Positions 40,212 through 50,627 of a DNA stretch of 64,000 nt are shown here, piece by piece. Position numbers and translations under genes: made by a program. A model generated the notes under the pieces. That model ran no database searches. It had not been told where the DNA came from and saw only the letters and a program-made list of their open reading frames with translations. How positions within the stretch are numbered: the stretch's first letter is position 1; each line of letters starts with the position of its first letter. The DNA comes from Rhynchopus euleeides (taxonomy: Eukaryota > Euglenozoa > Diplonemea > Diplonemida > Diplonemidae): assembly GCA_963210315.1 (NCBI GenBank), contig OY723242.1, positions 372,001-436,000 of the forward strand, written 5' to 3'.

Positions 40212-40742
40212 TTTTTTTTTTTTTTCCATGTCGCTCCCGTTGGTCACTGCGCTGCTTTGAGTCAGCCACGTGGCGGAAGCCGGACCGCAGGGAGGGGCGT
40301 TGCGCCCGTTGACGCCTCTCGCTCCTCATGTGCCTTGAGTAGCTGCCTGGTGGGTCTGCTTTGAGGCGGGGAATCGCGTCAGGCCAAACAGCCACTGCGA
40401 GGACGTCTCCCCTAAAAGAAAAGAAAGAATGTGGGAAGGGGACGGGGGCGAGATGGGTGGGCGGCGCAAGCCGGAAGGAGCGCCCCCCATGGGGCGGAAG
40501 CTCACCCGACAGCATAAAATGCTGCAAAAACAACAAAAAAGGGGAAAAGAAACCACGCACACCACAACATCAATAAAACCAAAGCCGTGCAGAAAGGGCC
40601 CCTCCGCATATATGAAACAGGGCACACAGCGGAAAATGAGTTACCAGAGCTTGCTTTAGTTTCCCCTCGGAGGAGGGTAATCACAGGGGGCGCCACGTGA
40701 AGGCAGCAAGTTGGATTTTATCCCCCCTGGTGGAGAATGAGG
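40212..40742 (-). mobile_element. SINE-like element, copy 1, at the 5' edge of the 36-bp array
   Basis: Starts with a 14-base T run at 40212-40225, which is a poly(A) tail on the minus strand, and ends near gagaatgaggg. Beyond it the array resumes briefly at 40744 (cacagcgcccgctccgccgg), so the element is inserted inside the repeat gene. No clear target duplication is seen here. About 530 bp, with relatives at 43824 and 52932. A 99-codon minus frame (40326-40625) is conserved only because the copies are alike. Confidence 0.85.
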
Positions 40743-41067
40743 GGTCACAGCGCCCGCTCCGCCGGCGCTCTGCTGGCGCGTTTGTAGGTGTCAGAAGAGT
40801 CCTCACGGCAGGCGATGCAGAGAAAATGGAACACTATCAACACATGTCACTGAACACGGGGGAATGGGGAGGGGAGAGGTTGTGGTGAAACGCACACACC
40901 TCGACCTGTGATGAGTTGAGATGTGGCTCTGCAATTACGGCACTGCGCGTGCCGTAAACTCAAATCGGACCTGCTTTCTCCGTGCTCCATTTCCCCCTTC
41001 ATTGCATGAGGCTACAGCATTAAAAGTGTCGTCGAAGTCATGCGAGGATCGTCCAGCCACAGCTCTG
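40743..41067. other. Residual repeat-gene sequence and 3' flank of copy E
   Basis: 40744-40780 is one decayed 36-bp unit whose minus-strand frame (RAPAERAL) hits TGA where other units read TGC-CAC. The rest holds no recognisable gene. Confidence 0.55.
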
Positions 41068-43257
41068 TCAGGATGAAAGAGCAGACTCAGAAGTTGCAGC
41101 AACGACGTCGCTGTCACGGCGCAGCGGGGCAGAAGCGTGGATGAAGGCTTCTGGGTCGGCACGCACAGCCGCCAGCACCACCTCCTTGTCGCAGCACAGC
41201 GCTGTGGGGGCGTACCTCAGAGCACGTCCCTCCTGGCGCACAGCCGCCAGCACCACCTCACGCTTGTTCCACAGTGCATTGTGGGCGAAGCGCAGCGCAC
41301 TGCCGCAACTCGTCACGGCTGCGAGGACCACCTCCTCGTCACCACAGAACACAGGATCGGCGAACTGCAGAGCATCGCCGTGTGCACGAGCCGCTTGAAG
41401 CACAACCGACCTGTCGCTTCGCAGTGAAGGGTCAGCGTACTGCAGCGCCCTCCCGTCCTGCAACACGGCCGCCAGTTGAAGCTCCTTGTCACGGCACAGT
41501 GAAGCACTGGCGTAGCGAAGAGCGCACCCGCACTTGCGTACGGCTGCAAGCATGAAGTCTCTGTTGCTGAGGAATGAAGGATCGGCGGATTGAAGAGCAC
41601 GCCCGCCGGTGTGTGTGGCTGCGAGCACCACCTCCTCGTCTTTCCGGAATATTGCGTCAGCATGTCGCAGGACACACTCGGACGATTTCACAGCAGCAAG
41701 GACGACCTCACGATCCTTGCGCAGGTTGGATGAAGCGTACTGCAAAGCGTCACCCTTCTTCCGCACGGCTGTGAGGACCACGTCTCTGTTGCTGCGGATC
41801 GACTCATCACAGTCCTGCAAGGCACGCGGGTCCTGTGCCACTGCAGCAAGCTGCACCTCCCTGTCGCTGGACACAGAGGGGTAGGCGTACTCCAAGGCAC
41901 ATCCCTGCAGCTTGACACACTGCAGCACGAAGTCTCTGTTGGTGCGAAGCGAGGTGTCTGCTTCTCTGAGCACCCCTGGGTGACGCCGTACACCTGCCAG
42001 CACCACCTCCTCGTCCTGCTTCAGGTGTGAGGGTGCACAGTGCAGTGCAGAGTCATGACCCCACAGTGCTCTGCTGCGCATTGCAGCGAGCACCACCTCC
42101 CTGTCGCCCTGCAGGGAAGGGTCAGCGTGTTGGAGTGCCTCGGGGCAGGTCTCGACTGCTGCAAGGATGAGGTCTCGGTCTTGGTGAAGCACATCTGAGC
42201 ACGGCTCCTCCGCCTTGGGGACATGCCCCAACACACTGCCGTTCCATAGGATCGCCTCGCGTTGGAACTCCGTGTCGTGGCGCAGTCTTGAAGATGCATC
42301 GCAGAAGTGTTTCCCCCACGTATGCACGGCAGTCAGCATCACCTCCCTGTCGTCACGCAGTGCCTCTGAAGCAGAAGCCACGTCAGTTGGAAGGCACTGA
42401 ATTACAGCATTGATAAAACTCCCGTCCCGTGCGGAACGGAGAACAAGCTCTTTGTCGCTGCGCAGTGCAGCACTTGCGTGCTTCAGCCCACCGCAGGCCG
42501 CCATGACCACCTGCCTGTCGTTGCGGAGGGACTCACAGGCGTACTCGAGTTCAGCGCCGTTGTGCTGGACAGCTGCCCTGACAACCTCCCTGTCGGCCTG
42601 CAGGGATGGATCGACATGCTTGAGCACGACAGCCTTACTTCCCAGGGCACGGCGCTGCACAAGAGCGAGGACGAAGGGCTTGATCTTGTGACGGAGTTGT
42701 GTCAGGAGTGCTGGAACAGAATAAGACTGTGAATCCAGGAAACTCATCAACAAGAGGTCATCATCCGCACGCAGGTCTTCTGAAGCGTGTTGAAGTGCGT
42801 GACAGGTGTTCTGCACCGCTGCAGTGACGACGTGTCTGTCATTGCGGAATGAGTCATCGAGGTGCTGCAACGCCTCGCCGTCACACTGCACCACCGCAAG
42901 CGCCACATCACGCAGACGCAGTGCCCAGGCAGGTATGGTCTTGAGGTCAACGTGAGACCCATAAGCGCAGCTTCGCTGCTGCAACATCTCAACGAAGCGA
43001 GCACCATTGAGGGCGACGTCGATGGAGCACCCGTGGGAGACAGGTGCGGCACCGGACAGAGGGGTGCTGTCGTCGAGCACCACCCCATCCACCGAGAGCT
43101 CCACGTCCTCGGGAAGCGCGTCGGGAGGGGACCCGAGCACCACGTCGAGTGCGTCTGCCTTGAGATGAACCGGGGTGTCGCCCTCCCCGATGTGCACCGC
43201 ATGCTGCTCCCCACACAGCCTGTCCTTCAGGAACACCTCCATTCCTTCTCCTGACAT
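41068..43257 (-). CDS. DUF4116 repeat protein with ubiquitin-like N-terminus, copy E (intact)
   Basis: 729 residues from the conserved ATG at 43257. The open frame runs upstream to 43779, but that part lies across the spacer shared with G and the mini-intron candidate (about 43268-43308), so it is not taken as coding. The Ubl has KADALD where others have KANALD. The middle repeats are the most divergent of the family (RRALGSKAVVLKHVDPSLQ, DGSFINAVIQCLPTDVASASE, SECVLRHADAIFRKDEE). The C-terminus differs too, ending VVAATSESALSS instead of AFP. The transposon site used in A and H is empty (PSVSSDREVQ). Confidence 0.82.
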   Translation of the reverse strand: MSGEGMEVFLKDRLCGEQHAVHIGEGDTPVHLKADALDVVLGSPPDALPEDVELSVDGVVLDDSTPLSGAAPVSHGCSIDVALNGARFVEMLQQRSCAYGSHVDLKTIPAWALRLRDVALAVVQCDGEALQHLDDSFRNDRHVVTAAVQNTCHALQHASEDLRADDDLLLMSFLDSQSYSVPALLTQLRHKIKPFVLALVQRRALGSKAVVLKHVDPSLQADREVVRAAVQHNGAELEYACESLRNDRQVVMAACGGLKHASAALRSDKELVLRSARDGSFINAVIQCLPTDVASASEALRDDREVMLTAVHTWGKHFCDASSRLRHDTEFQREAILWNGSVLGHVPKAEEPCSDVLHQDRDLILAAVETCPEALQHADPSLQGDREVVLAAMRSRALWGHDSALHCAPSHLKQDEEVVLAGVRRHPGVLREADTSLRTNRDFVLQCVKLQGCALEYAYPSVSSDREVQLAAVAQDPRALQDCDESIRSNRDVVLTAVRKKGDALQYASSNLRKDREVVLAAVKSSECVLRHADAIFRKDEEVVLAATHTGGRALQSADPSFLSNRDFMLAAVRKCGCALRYASASLCRDKELQLAAVLQDGRALQYADPSLRSDRSVVLQAARAHGDALQFADPVFCGDEEVVLAAVTSCGSALRFAHNALWNKREVVLAAVRQEGRALRYAPTALCCDKEVVLAAVRADPEAFIHASAPLRRDSDVVAATSESALSS

Positions 43258-43679
43258 GTTTGCTCTTCCCTGTGTGTCTGGTGGTGGTGTGGTGTGTGGC
43301 AAGCTCACGGGGCGGTGCAACCGACACCCTGAAACAGACATGACGCAGGCACGCGGGCCCTGTCCTGCGCCCGGTACGCCCTTGACTTCGCACTGCTGTG
43401 GCAGTCCCCGCATCGGCACATGCGGTGTGTCTGCAAAAGAGAAGGGCTTCGTGATGGAGAGGGGGAGGGGGCAGGGGGCAGGGAGGAGGAAGGAGGCGGG
43501 TGGGTGCAGCAGTCTGCAGGGAGACGGCTGCGTCAATCTCTTGACCCGCTTCCCCATCTCAGATGCGAACGCACAGCTGCCTCCAACCGAGCAGGAGGCA
43601 GGTGTGCCCCGAGAGGTGTGTTGTAAGGGCAGAAACCACCCCTGCGTTTTGATCTGCATTTTTTGCTGCGCTTTTCTAG
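43258..43679. other. Upstream region of copy E, duplicated upstream of G
   Basis: Shares about 400 bp with the upstream region of G (52806-52931 plus 53462-53680). It contains the uninterrupted target site gtacgcccttgac (43374-43386) that is filled by a SINE upstream of G. No gene is seen. Confidence 0.7.
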
Positions 43680-44391
43680 TGGAAGCGATCAATGCAAAAG
43701 CGGAGCAACCGTGATTCCTTCTTCCTTGACGCTTCCACCACCCTAGAGCCTGCTGCTTTGATGTGGGTGTGGAGCACATGTGAACACGAGATAGCTAGAC
43801 ACACAGAAAAGCAACAGGGTTGTTTTTTTTTTCCATGTCGCTCCCGTTGGTCACTGCGCTGCTTTGAGTCAGCCACGTGGCGGAAGCCGGACCGCAGGGA
43901 GGGGCGTTGCGCCCGTTGACGCCTCTCGCTCCTCATGTGCCTTGAGTAGCTGCCTGGTGGGTCTGCTTTGAGGCGGGGAATCGCGTCAGGCCAAACAGCC
44001 ACTGCGAGGACGTCTCCCCTAAAAGAAAAGAAAGAATGTGGGAAGGGGACGGGGGCGAGATGGGTGGGCGGCGCAAGCCGGAAGGAGCGCCCCCCATGGG
44101 GCGGAAGCTCACCCGACAGCATAAAATGCTGCAAAAACAACAAAAAAGGGGAAAAGAAACCACGCACACCACAACATCAATAAAACCAAAGCCGTGCAGA
44201 AAGGGCCCCTCCGCATATATGAAACAGGGCACACAGCGGAAAATGAGTTACCAGAGCTTGCTTTAGTTTCCCCTCGGAGGAGGGTTGTCGGAAGCTCTCC
44301 TACACTTTGACGCATCACAAATGTGCTCAAAAATACAGCAGCAGTCTCTCGAGTCTTCCTTTCAGATGAGTTTGCATTGATCGCTTCCACC
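43680..44391. mobile_element. MITE with 20-bp inverted ends, containing a nested SINE
   Basis: Begins gtggaagcgatcaatgcaaa (43680-43699) and ends with the reverse complement (tttgcattgatcgcttccac, 44371-44390). Without the SINE at 43824-44281 it would be about 250 bp. The end sequence resembles the core of the recombinase transposon ends (gtggaagcgtcaacgca), so it may be mobilised by the same enzyme (inference). Confidence 0.75.
43824..44281 (-). mobile_element. SINE-like element, copy 2, 5'-truncated, 7-bp target duplication
   Basis: The T-run (minus-strand poly-A) is at 43823-43832. Flanked by gggttgt at 43817-43823 and 44282-44288. It lacks the last 70 bp or so present in copies 1 and 3, a 5' truncation typical of reverse-transcribed insertions. 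Confidence 0.88.
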
Positions 44392-45638
44392 TTTTTTCTC
44401 GCTGGCCAGAGTATTTCTTAGGGGGGCGTAATTTTCAGGTTTGGGGGGGTCGGCCCTGGCCGGATTTTCACACGCCGCAGCGCTTGCCTAGGGGCACTGG
44501 GCGCCCCTGACCCCCGATACGACTGGTTTCGGGGACGTTTTGTCCGACGGCGCCCTTCCATTGCACTATTCGGAATCCGTGAGGATCGTGGACATAGTGT
44601 TGGTGGCTATCTCGTATTAGACAAGACACAGGGGGGTCTGGGGGGGCGGAGCCCCCCAGCCGCCGGAGGCCACGGTAGTGAACATCTGTTCCCTGCAGTG
44701 GATTCGCTTGTAAGTAGGAAGGCTTCGCTGTATCGCAGCCCGGCTAGCAGGATATCACTGGTCCTTGAGGGTTCAACCTTCAGGGTGGCCTCCATATGCC
44801 ACTGTCTTGCCAGCACCCCCTCAGGGCGGTGAGGCCAAGAGGCTGGTATTCTTTTCTCACCCCCCCGAAACGCCACTCAAAATTTCGTGGGGCCCCCGTA
44901 AAAAAAAAACTCTGTCGCTGGCGCTGGCGCTAGTGATATCGGCTGGCAGAAAAAACACACGCAACCCCCCCCCCGCGTGTCGAGTGACCTTACCTGTCTG
45001 AAGTACAGAAAATGTGTCGGGTTGGGTGGAGCATACACAACACACAAGCCCTCAAGACTCTTCACTGTCATGTTATTGGTTTATTTCTGTGTACGGATAC
45101 ACACGGCAGCCCTCAAGACTCTTGGAGCGGCCTGTCTATTTAGTGTCTTTGTCGCAGCAAGGGGGCGATATATACCGCCTTTTTTATTGATTTCACGTGT
45201 CAGGGGGTCTTCGCTACGGGGTGGTCGTCAGTGCATTTTGGTGCATTTCCTGTTGAATTGGGCGAAAACTGACGAAGATTGACGAAGGATAACGACCAGC
45301 GAAGACCCCCTCAGTGTTTGACTTTTTCGCAACTTCATTTCTACCTTTTCTCCCTCTCCAACCCCACCCGTGACACCACCAGGGTTGAGCTAGCCCTGGT
45401 CCGATTATCCCCGGTTCTTCGCTGAAGAGACGCGGCCGGGGGGAGGGGACGAAGAGTACGCGTCGAAACCGGTGTCACGTCGTGTTGGGGAATCCTTCGG
45501 GAGTGCGATACTGAAGAGGAGGTGCTACTGCCGGGCAGTGTCGGAGAGCTCCGTCAGCAGCAGCAGCACCTTGCCAAGGTCCGGCAAGGGAGGAACCCAA
45601 AGCCTGCAAACACGAGAACTTGCGATGATGGATGCAGC
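44392..45638. other. Spacer downstream of copy F
   Basis: A hairpin-forming phrase ggggggcggagccccccag with ccgccggaggccacggtagt (44640-44685) recurs at 60718-60765 and 60920-60965. From 44976 to the gene the sequence is a near-identical copy of 49966-50627 downstream of G. Near 45200-45312 arms of agggggtcttcgct are inverted around a short centre. The 101-codon plus frame (44977-45282) is repeated in both copies but shows no domain. Confidence 0.6.
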
Positions 45639-47753
45639 TCATGGAAAGGTGGCAGCACGGACGTCGCTGTCGCGGCGCAGCGGGGCAGAAGCGTAGACGT
45701 AGGCGTCTGGGTCGGCACGCACAGCCGCCAGCACCACCTCCTTGTCGCAGCACAGCGCTGTGGGGGCGTACATCAAGGCACGTCCCTCCTGGCGCACAGC
45801 CGCCAGCACCACCTCACGCTTGTTCCGCAGTGCGTGGTCGGCGAAGCGCAGCGCACTGCCGCAACTCGTCACGGCTGCGAGGACCACCTCCTCGTCACCA
45901 CAGAACACAGGATCGGCGAACCGCAGAGCATCGCCGTGTGCACGAGCCGCTTGAAGCACAACCGACCTGTCGCTTCGCAGTGAAGGGTCAGCGTACCGCA
46001 GCGCCCTCCCGTCCTGCAACACGGCCGCCAGTTGAAGCTCCTTGTCACGGCACAGTGAAGCACTGGCGTAGTGAAATGCCCGCCCGCACTTGCGTACGGC
46101 TGCAAGCATGAAGTCTCGGTTGCTGAGGAATGAAGGGTCGGCGTAGCGAAGAGCATGCCCGTCAGTGTGTGTGGCTGCGAGCACCACCTCCTCGTCCTGA
46201 AGGAATGTCACGTGAGTTTGTTCCAGTGCAGCAGCAGCAAGGACGACCTCACGATCCTTGCGCAGGTTGGATGAAACATACCCCAAAGCATCACCATCCT
46301 TCCGCACGGCTGTGAGGACCACATCTCTGTTGCTGCGGATCGACTCATCACAGTACCGCAAGGCATGCGGGTCCTGTGCCACCGCAGCAAGCTGCACCTC
46401 CCTGTCGCTGGACACAGAGCGGCCGGCGGACCATAAGGCACGTCCCTGCAGCTTGACACACTGCAGCACGAAGTCTCTGTTGGTGCGAAGCGAGGTGTCT
46501 GCTTCTTCGAGCACATCTGGGTCACGCCGGACACCTGCCAGCACCACCTCCTCGTCCTTCTTCAGGTGTGAGGGTGCACAGCGCAGTGCACGGAACTGAC
46601 CCCGCACTCGACTGTGCATCGCAGCGAGCACCACCTCCCTGTCGCCCTGCAGGGAAGGGTCGGCGTGTTCGAGTGCCACGGGGTAGGTCTCGACTGCTGC
46701 AAGGATGAGGTCTCGGTCTTGGTGAAGCAGCACATCTGAGCACGGCTCCTCCGCCTTGACGTGCTCCAACGCCTCGCCGTGCCACAGGATAGCCTCGCGT
46801 TGAAACTCCGTGTCGTGGCGCAGTCTCCGAGATGCATGCTGGAAGTTGGAACCTGACGAACGCACGGCAGTCAGCATCACCTCCCTGTCGTCACGCAGTG
46901 CGTCAGAAATAGACTCAGCATGAAACATCGTGCACAGCCCGAGGGCACGGAGAACAAGCTCCTTGTCGTTGCGCAGTGCAGCACTTGCGTGCTGGAGACC
47001 ACCGCCTGCCGCCATGACCACCAGCCTGTCGTTGCGGAGGGACTCACAGGCGTACCGGAGTACGGGAGCGTCGATTTGGACTGCCGCCATGACGACCTCC
47101 CTGTCGGCCTGAAGCGATGCATCGACATGCTTGAACGGGAAAGAACCCATCCGCTGGACAAGAGTGGGGACGAAGGGCTTGTAGCTGAGCAGCGCAGGTG
47201 GTGCAAAATCGAGATAGTAAGAACCCCCGAGAGCCATCAGCACCACATCCTCGTCCTCACAGAGGTTTTCTGAAGCGTGTGGAAAGGCGGCACAGCTGCT
47301 GCGGACCGCTATGGTGACGATGTGTTTGTCACTACGGAATGACTCATCGAGGTCCTCCAACGCATCGCCGTCACACCGCACCATCGCAAGCGCCACATCA
47401 CGCAGACGCAGTGCCCAGGCCGGTATGGTGCTCATGTCAACGTCAGATCCAAACGGATTGTCACGCCTTTGCTGCTGCAACATCTCAACGAAGCGAGCAC
47501 CCGTGAGGGCGACGTCGATGGAGCACCCGTGGGAGACAGGTGCGGCACCGGACAGAGGGGTGCTGTCGTCGAGCACCACCCCATCCACCGAGAGCTCCAC
47601 GTCCTCGGGAAGCGCGTCGGGAGGGGACCCGAGCACCACGTCGAGTGCGTTTGCCTTGAGATGAACCGGGGTGTCGCCCTCCCCGATGTGCACCGCATGC
47701 TGCTCCCCACTCAGCCTGTCCTTCAGGAACACATCCATTCCTTCTCCTGACAT
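45639..47753 (-). CDS. DUF4116 repeat protein with ubiquitin-like N-terminus, copy F (intact)
   Basis: 704 residues from MSGEGMDVFLKDRLSG at 47753; the 37 codons open upstream are spacer with the mini-intron candidate. One repeat is shortened: where others read KSSQYVLRYADMTFLQDEE, F reads only LEQTHVTFLQDEE. In the middle it shares GLCTMFHAESISDALRDDRE with G and H, so F, G and H form a subgroup. It ends at RAATFP. A one-residue Leu insertion (CSDVLLHQDRD) distinguishes it. Function unknown. Confidence 0.83.
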   Translation of the reverse strand: MSGEGMDVFLKDRLSGEQHAVHIGEGDTPVHLKANALDVVLGSPPDALPEDVELSVDGVVLDDSTPLSGAAPVSHGCSIDVALTGARFVEMLQQQRRDNPFGSDVDMSTIPAWALRLRDVALAMVRCDGDALEDLDESFRSDKHIVTIAVRSSCAAFPHASENLCEDEDVVLMALGGSYYLDFAPPALLSYKPFVPTLVQRMGSFPFKHVDASLQADREVVMAAVQIDAPVLRYACESLRNDRLVVMAAGGGLQHASAALRNDKELVLRALGLCTMFHAESISDALRDDREVMLTAVRSSGSNFQHASRRLRHDTEFQREAILWHGEALEHVKAEEPCSDVLLHQDRDLILAAVETYPVALEHADPSLQGDREVVLAAMHSRVRGQFRALRCAPSHLKKDEEVVLAGVRRDPDVLEEADTSLRTNRDFVLQCVKLQGRALWSAGRSVSSDREVQLAAVAQDPHALRYCDESIRSNRDVVLTAVRKDGDALGYVSSNLRKDREVVLAAAALEQTHVTFLQDEEVVLAATHTDGHALRYADPSFLSNRDFMLAAVRKCGRAFHYASASLCRDKELQLAAVLQDGRALRYADPSLRSDRSVVLQAARAHGDALRFADPVFCGDEEVVLAAVTSCGSALRFADHALRNKREVVLAAVRQEGRALMYAPTALCCDKEVVLAAVRADPDAYVYASAPLRRDSDVRAATFP

Positions 47754-48512
47754 CCTTCGTCTTCCCTGTGTGTCTGGTGGTGGTGGTGGTGCGGTGTGTG
47801 GCGAAGTCACGGGGTGGCAAGACCCCGACATCGACTCGGACTGAAGCAGTGTGCTGTGTGTCACCGTTAGTCTGAGTCTGAGTGATGAAACCCTTCGGTT
47901 TGTGCCTTGTCGGCCAAACCTCTGGCTAACCTGAAATCCAGAGTCTGCCGACCTAACTTATGTGGGCTGACTGCTTGACGGACAGGGTCGCCCGATCACA
48001 CCGGTTGGTACCGTGACCAGCACCTCAAAGATGTCGGTTAGGGGGACTGAGTGGCGGGCCCGGAGGTGGGGGGGGAGGGGAGGGGGGGGGGGGCTTTTAA
48101 AACTTAACGGTCCCGCTGTGACCGAACTGTCTGCAGTGCCCGGATGCCACTGTGCCTGATCACACATGTCGACACGACGCAGGATGTGTGTTTATCGGTG
48201 CTCGAAATCTGTGCAAATTGATGGGCTGCAGGGTGTTACCTGTCTGAAGTACACCCCCCCTCACTGGGGACAACCAGTCCCGGTGGCAAGACAAGGCAAC
48301 ACCAGTTCTACCAACATATCAGACACAGAGTTAGCCAATGATGAGGGCCAGCGTGTGCAGATCACATCACAAGCTGTGTGACTTGACGCACATGCGACCA
48401 GACTAGAAACCTGGCCGGAAGGCAAGGGGGTGAGGCAGGTGCAGCTCGCATCTATGTGTGTGGAGAACGTACAGTGGAAGTAGCAAAACAACAAAAAAAA
48501 CGAAGTACAAAA

Positions 48513-48605
48513 GGGGGCCTTGGCTCAGAAGTGCAGAAAATGGGTTAGGGGAGACGAACTGGCACAGTTTTGACAGAGAGCGAAGGTCAGCACCCGAAGA
48601 CCCCC
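48513..48605. repeat. Short MITE family 2, copy 1
   Basis: Pattern gggggcct-tggctcagaagtgcagaaaatg ... ggcacagttttgacagagagcgaagg. Relatives are at 59728-59822 (reverse), 59844-59935 and 63375-63510. Confidence 0.6.
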
Positions 48606-49965
48606 ACAAACCCTGCCTGGATTCTCAGGGAGGGGGCCACGAAGTAGCCTTCCACGGATGGAAGCCAGAGAGAGTGGGAGAAGCAGGAAGGGAAGCTGTG
48701 TGTCTGCAAATCAGTAAAGGGGAGAAGAACCAGCAGGTATTCGTCGAGAACACCCCACACGCGAATCTGGAGTCCCGGCAACGCCTTGATCAAGAGCAGA
48801 CATATCCCGCGGTGGGGTTGTACTCTGGAGGCACGATAGCCGCGGGTCGACGAAGGCAAAGCTGAGCTGCAGCTACACATGCTGCAGGAGGGGGCGCCTT
48901 GCACCTACAGGCAACATGCAGTGCCGCGCAGCAGCTTCGTGGCGCCCTGCATCCGACACAGCGTCGTTCACAGATGCACCCTTCAGGTACTTCCGCACAG
49001 CATCGTTGTATGGCGCCCACTCGGCAGCACCCTTGCGCCATGGATGCGCAGCAGTAGGTAGGTAGGTAGGTATCCAACATCGAAGCAGAGTCTCGTTAAA
49101 GGGCGGGGCGGGTCGAAGGAAGCGGCACTGACACTCCCTCCTCGTGTGATATATGATCGCGCCGTGCCCACTGTCATCCACAGCGAGGCCAGAAGGAAGC
49201 GATGGTATAGAGGGGGGTGGGCGTTCCTGCGGGCAACAATGACAGGTGTGACAATGTGTGGCACAAATGCAGCAATTGGGGGGCCTCGCTCGGCGTGGGG
49301 ACGAGGCTGAGTCTTATCAGACAGGCCGACCTATATGTTGATCAGTGGAACCACACAACCTGTTCAACCTGCCCCCGGGGTGGAAGTCCACCCCTGCCGT
49401 AGCGTAAGATAAGCCTACGTCGACCCTCGTCGTCCCCTTCGTCGTCCTCTTCGTCGTCCTAGGACTGTGGAGTTCAGCAATCAAGGATGCGGAACTGCTG
49501 TGAGCTGCACACTCTCTTGACACACCTGCACGTATCTGCGTTACACTCGTGGTAACCCCGAACCCTGCATTTATACAGGAGACTTCCATCTGGGACAGTT
49601 TCTGTTCCAGATGAGCTTTGGCAGTGGTAGTCATCTTTGCTATGGAGCCATCGTCATTGCTATCGTCGTCACTCGGACCCATGAGCAGTGGATACAATTG
49701 GTGTAAAAGGAGAGGGTGCAGTTCTGGATCAGCAGGTCTGAATCTGAAATTGACTGAACCCCACAGGTCTGAGATGACTCCAGTCGAAATCAGCAGGTCC
49801 CAGGTTGACCTGACATGATTTCCACACAGAATTACAGGGAATCCCCAGTAATTTGGTGGTAAAAAGAGGGTGATAGACACCCACTAGTGGGTGCCAGACA
49901 CCCACTAATTCCGCCAAACTATTCACCCTCTTTCAGACACCCACTTTGGCCTGTGGGACACCGTG

Positions 49966-50627
49966 TGTCGAGTGACCTTACCTGTCTGAAGTACAGAAAA
50001 TGTGTCGGGTTGGGTGGAGCATACACAACACACAAGCCCTCAAGACTCTTCACTGTCATGTTATTGGTTTATTTCTGTGTACGGATACACACGGCAGCCC
50101 TCAAGACTCTTGGAGCGGCCTGTCTATTTAGTGTCTTTGTCGCAGCAAGGGGGCGATATATACCGCCCTTTTTATTGATTTCACGTGTCAGGGGGTCTTC
50201 GCTACGGGGTGGTCGTCAGTGCATTTTGGTGCATTTCCTGTTGAATTGGGCGAAAACTGACGAAGATTGACGAAGGATAACGACCAGCGAAGACCCCCTC
50301 AGTGTTTGACTTTTTCGCAACTTCATTTCTACCTTTTCTCCCTCTCCAACCCCACCCGTGACACCACCAGGGTTGAGCTAGCCCTGGTCCGATTATCCCC
50401 GGTTCTTCGCTGAAGAGACGCGGCCGGGGGGAGGGGTACGAAGAGTACGCGTCGAAACCGGTGTCACGTCGTGTTGGGGAATCCTTCGGGAGTGCGATAC
50501 TGAAGGGGAGGTGCTACTGCTGGGCAGTGTCGGAGAGCTCCGTCAGCAGCAGCAGCACCCTGCCAAGGTCCGGCAAGTGAGGAACCCAAAGCCTGCAAAC
50601 ACGGGAACTTGCGATGATGGATGCAGC
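49966..50627. repeat. Duplicated 3' flank (copy of 44976-45638)
   Basis: Runs base for base with only scattered differences from gtgtcgagtgacc to the end of the gene. F and G therefore arose by duplication of a unit of about 3 kb (gene plus 3' flank). Inverted arms agggggtcttcgct/agcgaagaccccct lie in both. Confidence 0.85.

Larger units (their letters stand above)
47754..50627. other. Spacer between copies F and G
   Basis: No intact gene. It contains a G-rich run (48066-48095), MITE family 2 (48513-48605), an interspersed repeat (48719-48763), a (tagg)n run in a block of about 250 bp (49036-49290) repeated at 54722-54955, a short direct repeat of gtgggtgccagacacccact type (49880-49910), and from 49966 the duplicated 3' flank shared with F. 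Confidence 0.55.

Noticed and set aside
30601..40260. Giant plus-strand and other minus-strand frames across the 36-bp array
   Set aside because: They exist only because the repeat unit has no stop in any frame; only the REAALAE(Q/R)ALCH frame leads to a domain-like C-terminus.
40326..40625. Conserved 99-codon minus frame in all three SINE copies
   Set aside because: Similarity follows from recent SINE copying; no domain is seen, and the hydrophobic stretch arises from T-rich sequence.
43258..43779. N-terminal extension of copy E
   Set aside because: Crosses the spacer shared with G, the mini-intron candidate and the MITE end; the paralogue-conserved ATG at 43257 is preferred.
44977..45282. 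101-codon plus frame repeated at 49968-50270
   Set aside because: Conserved only because the whole flank is duplicated; contains internal direct repeats and no domain.
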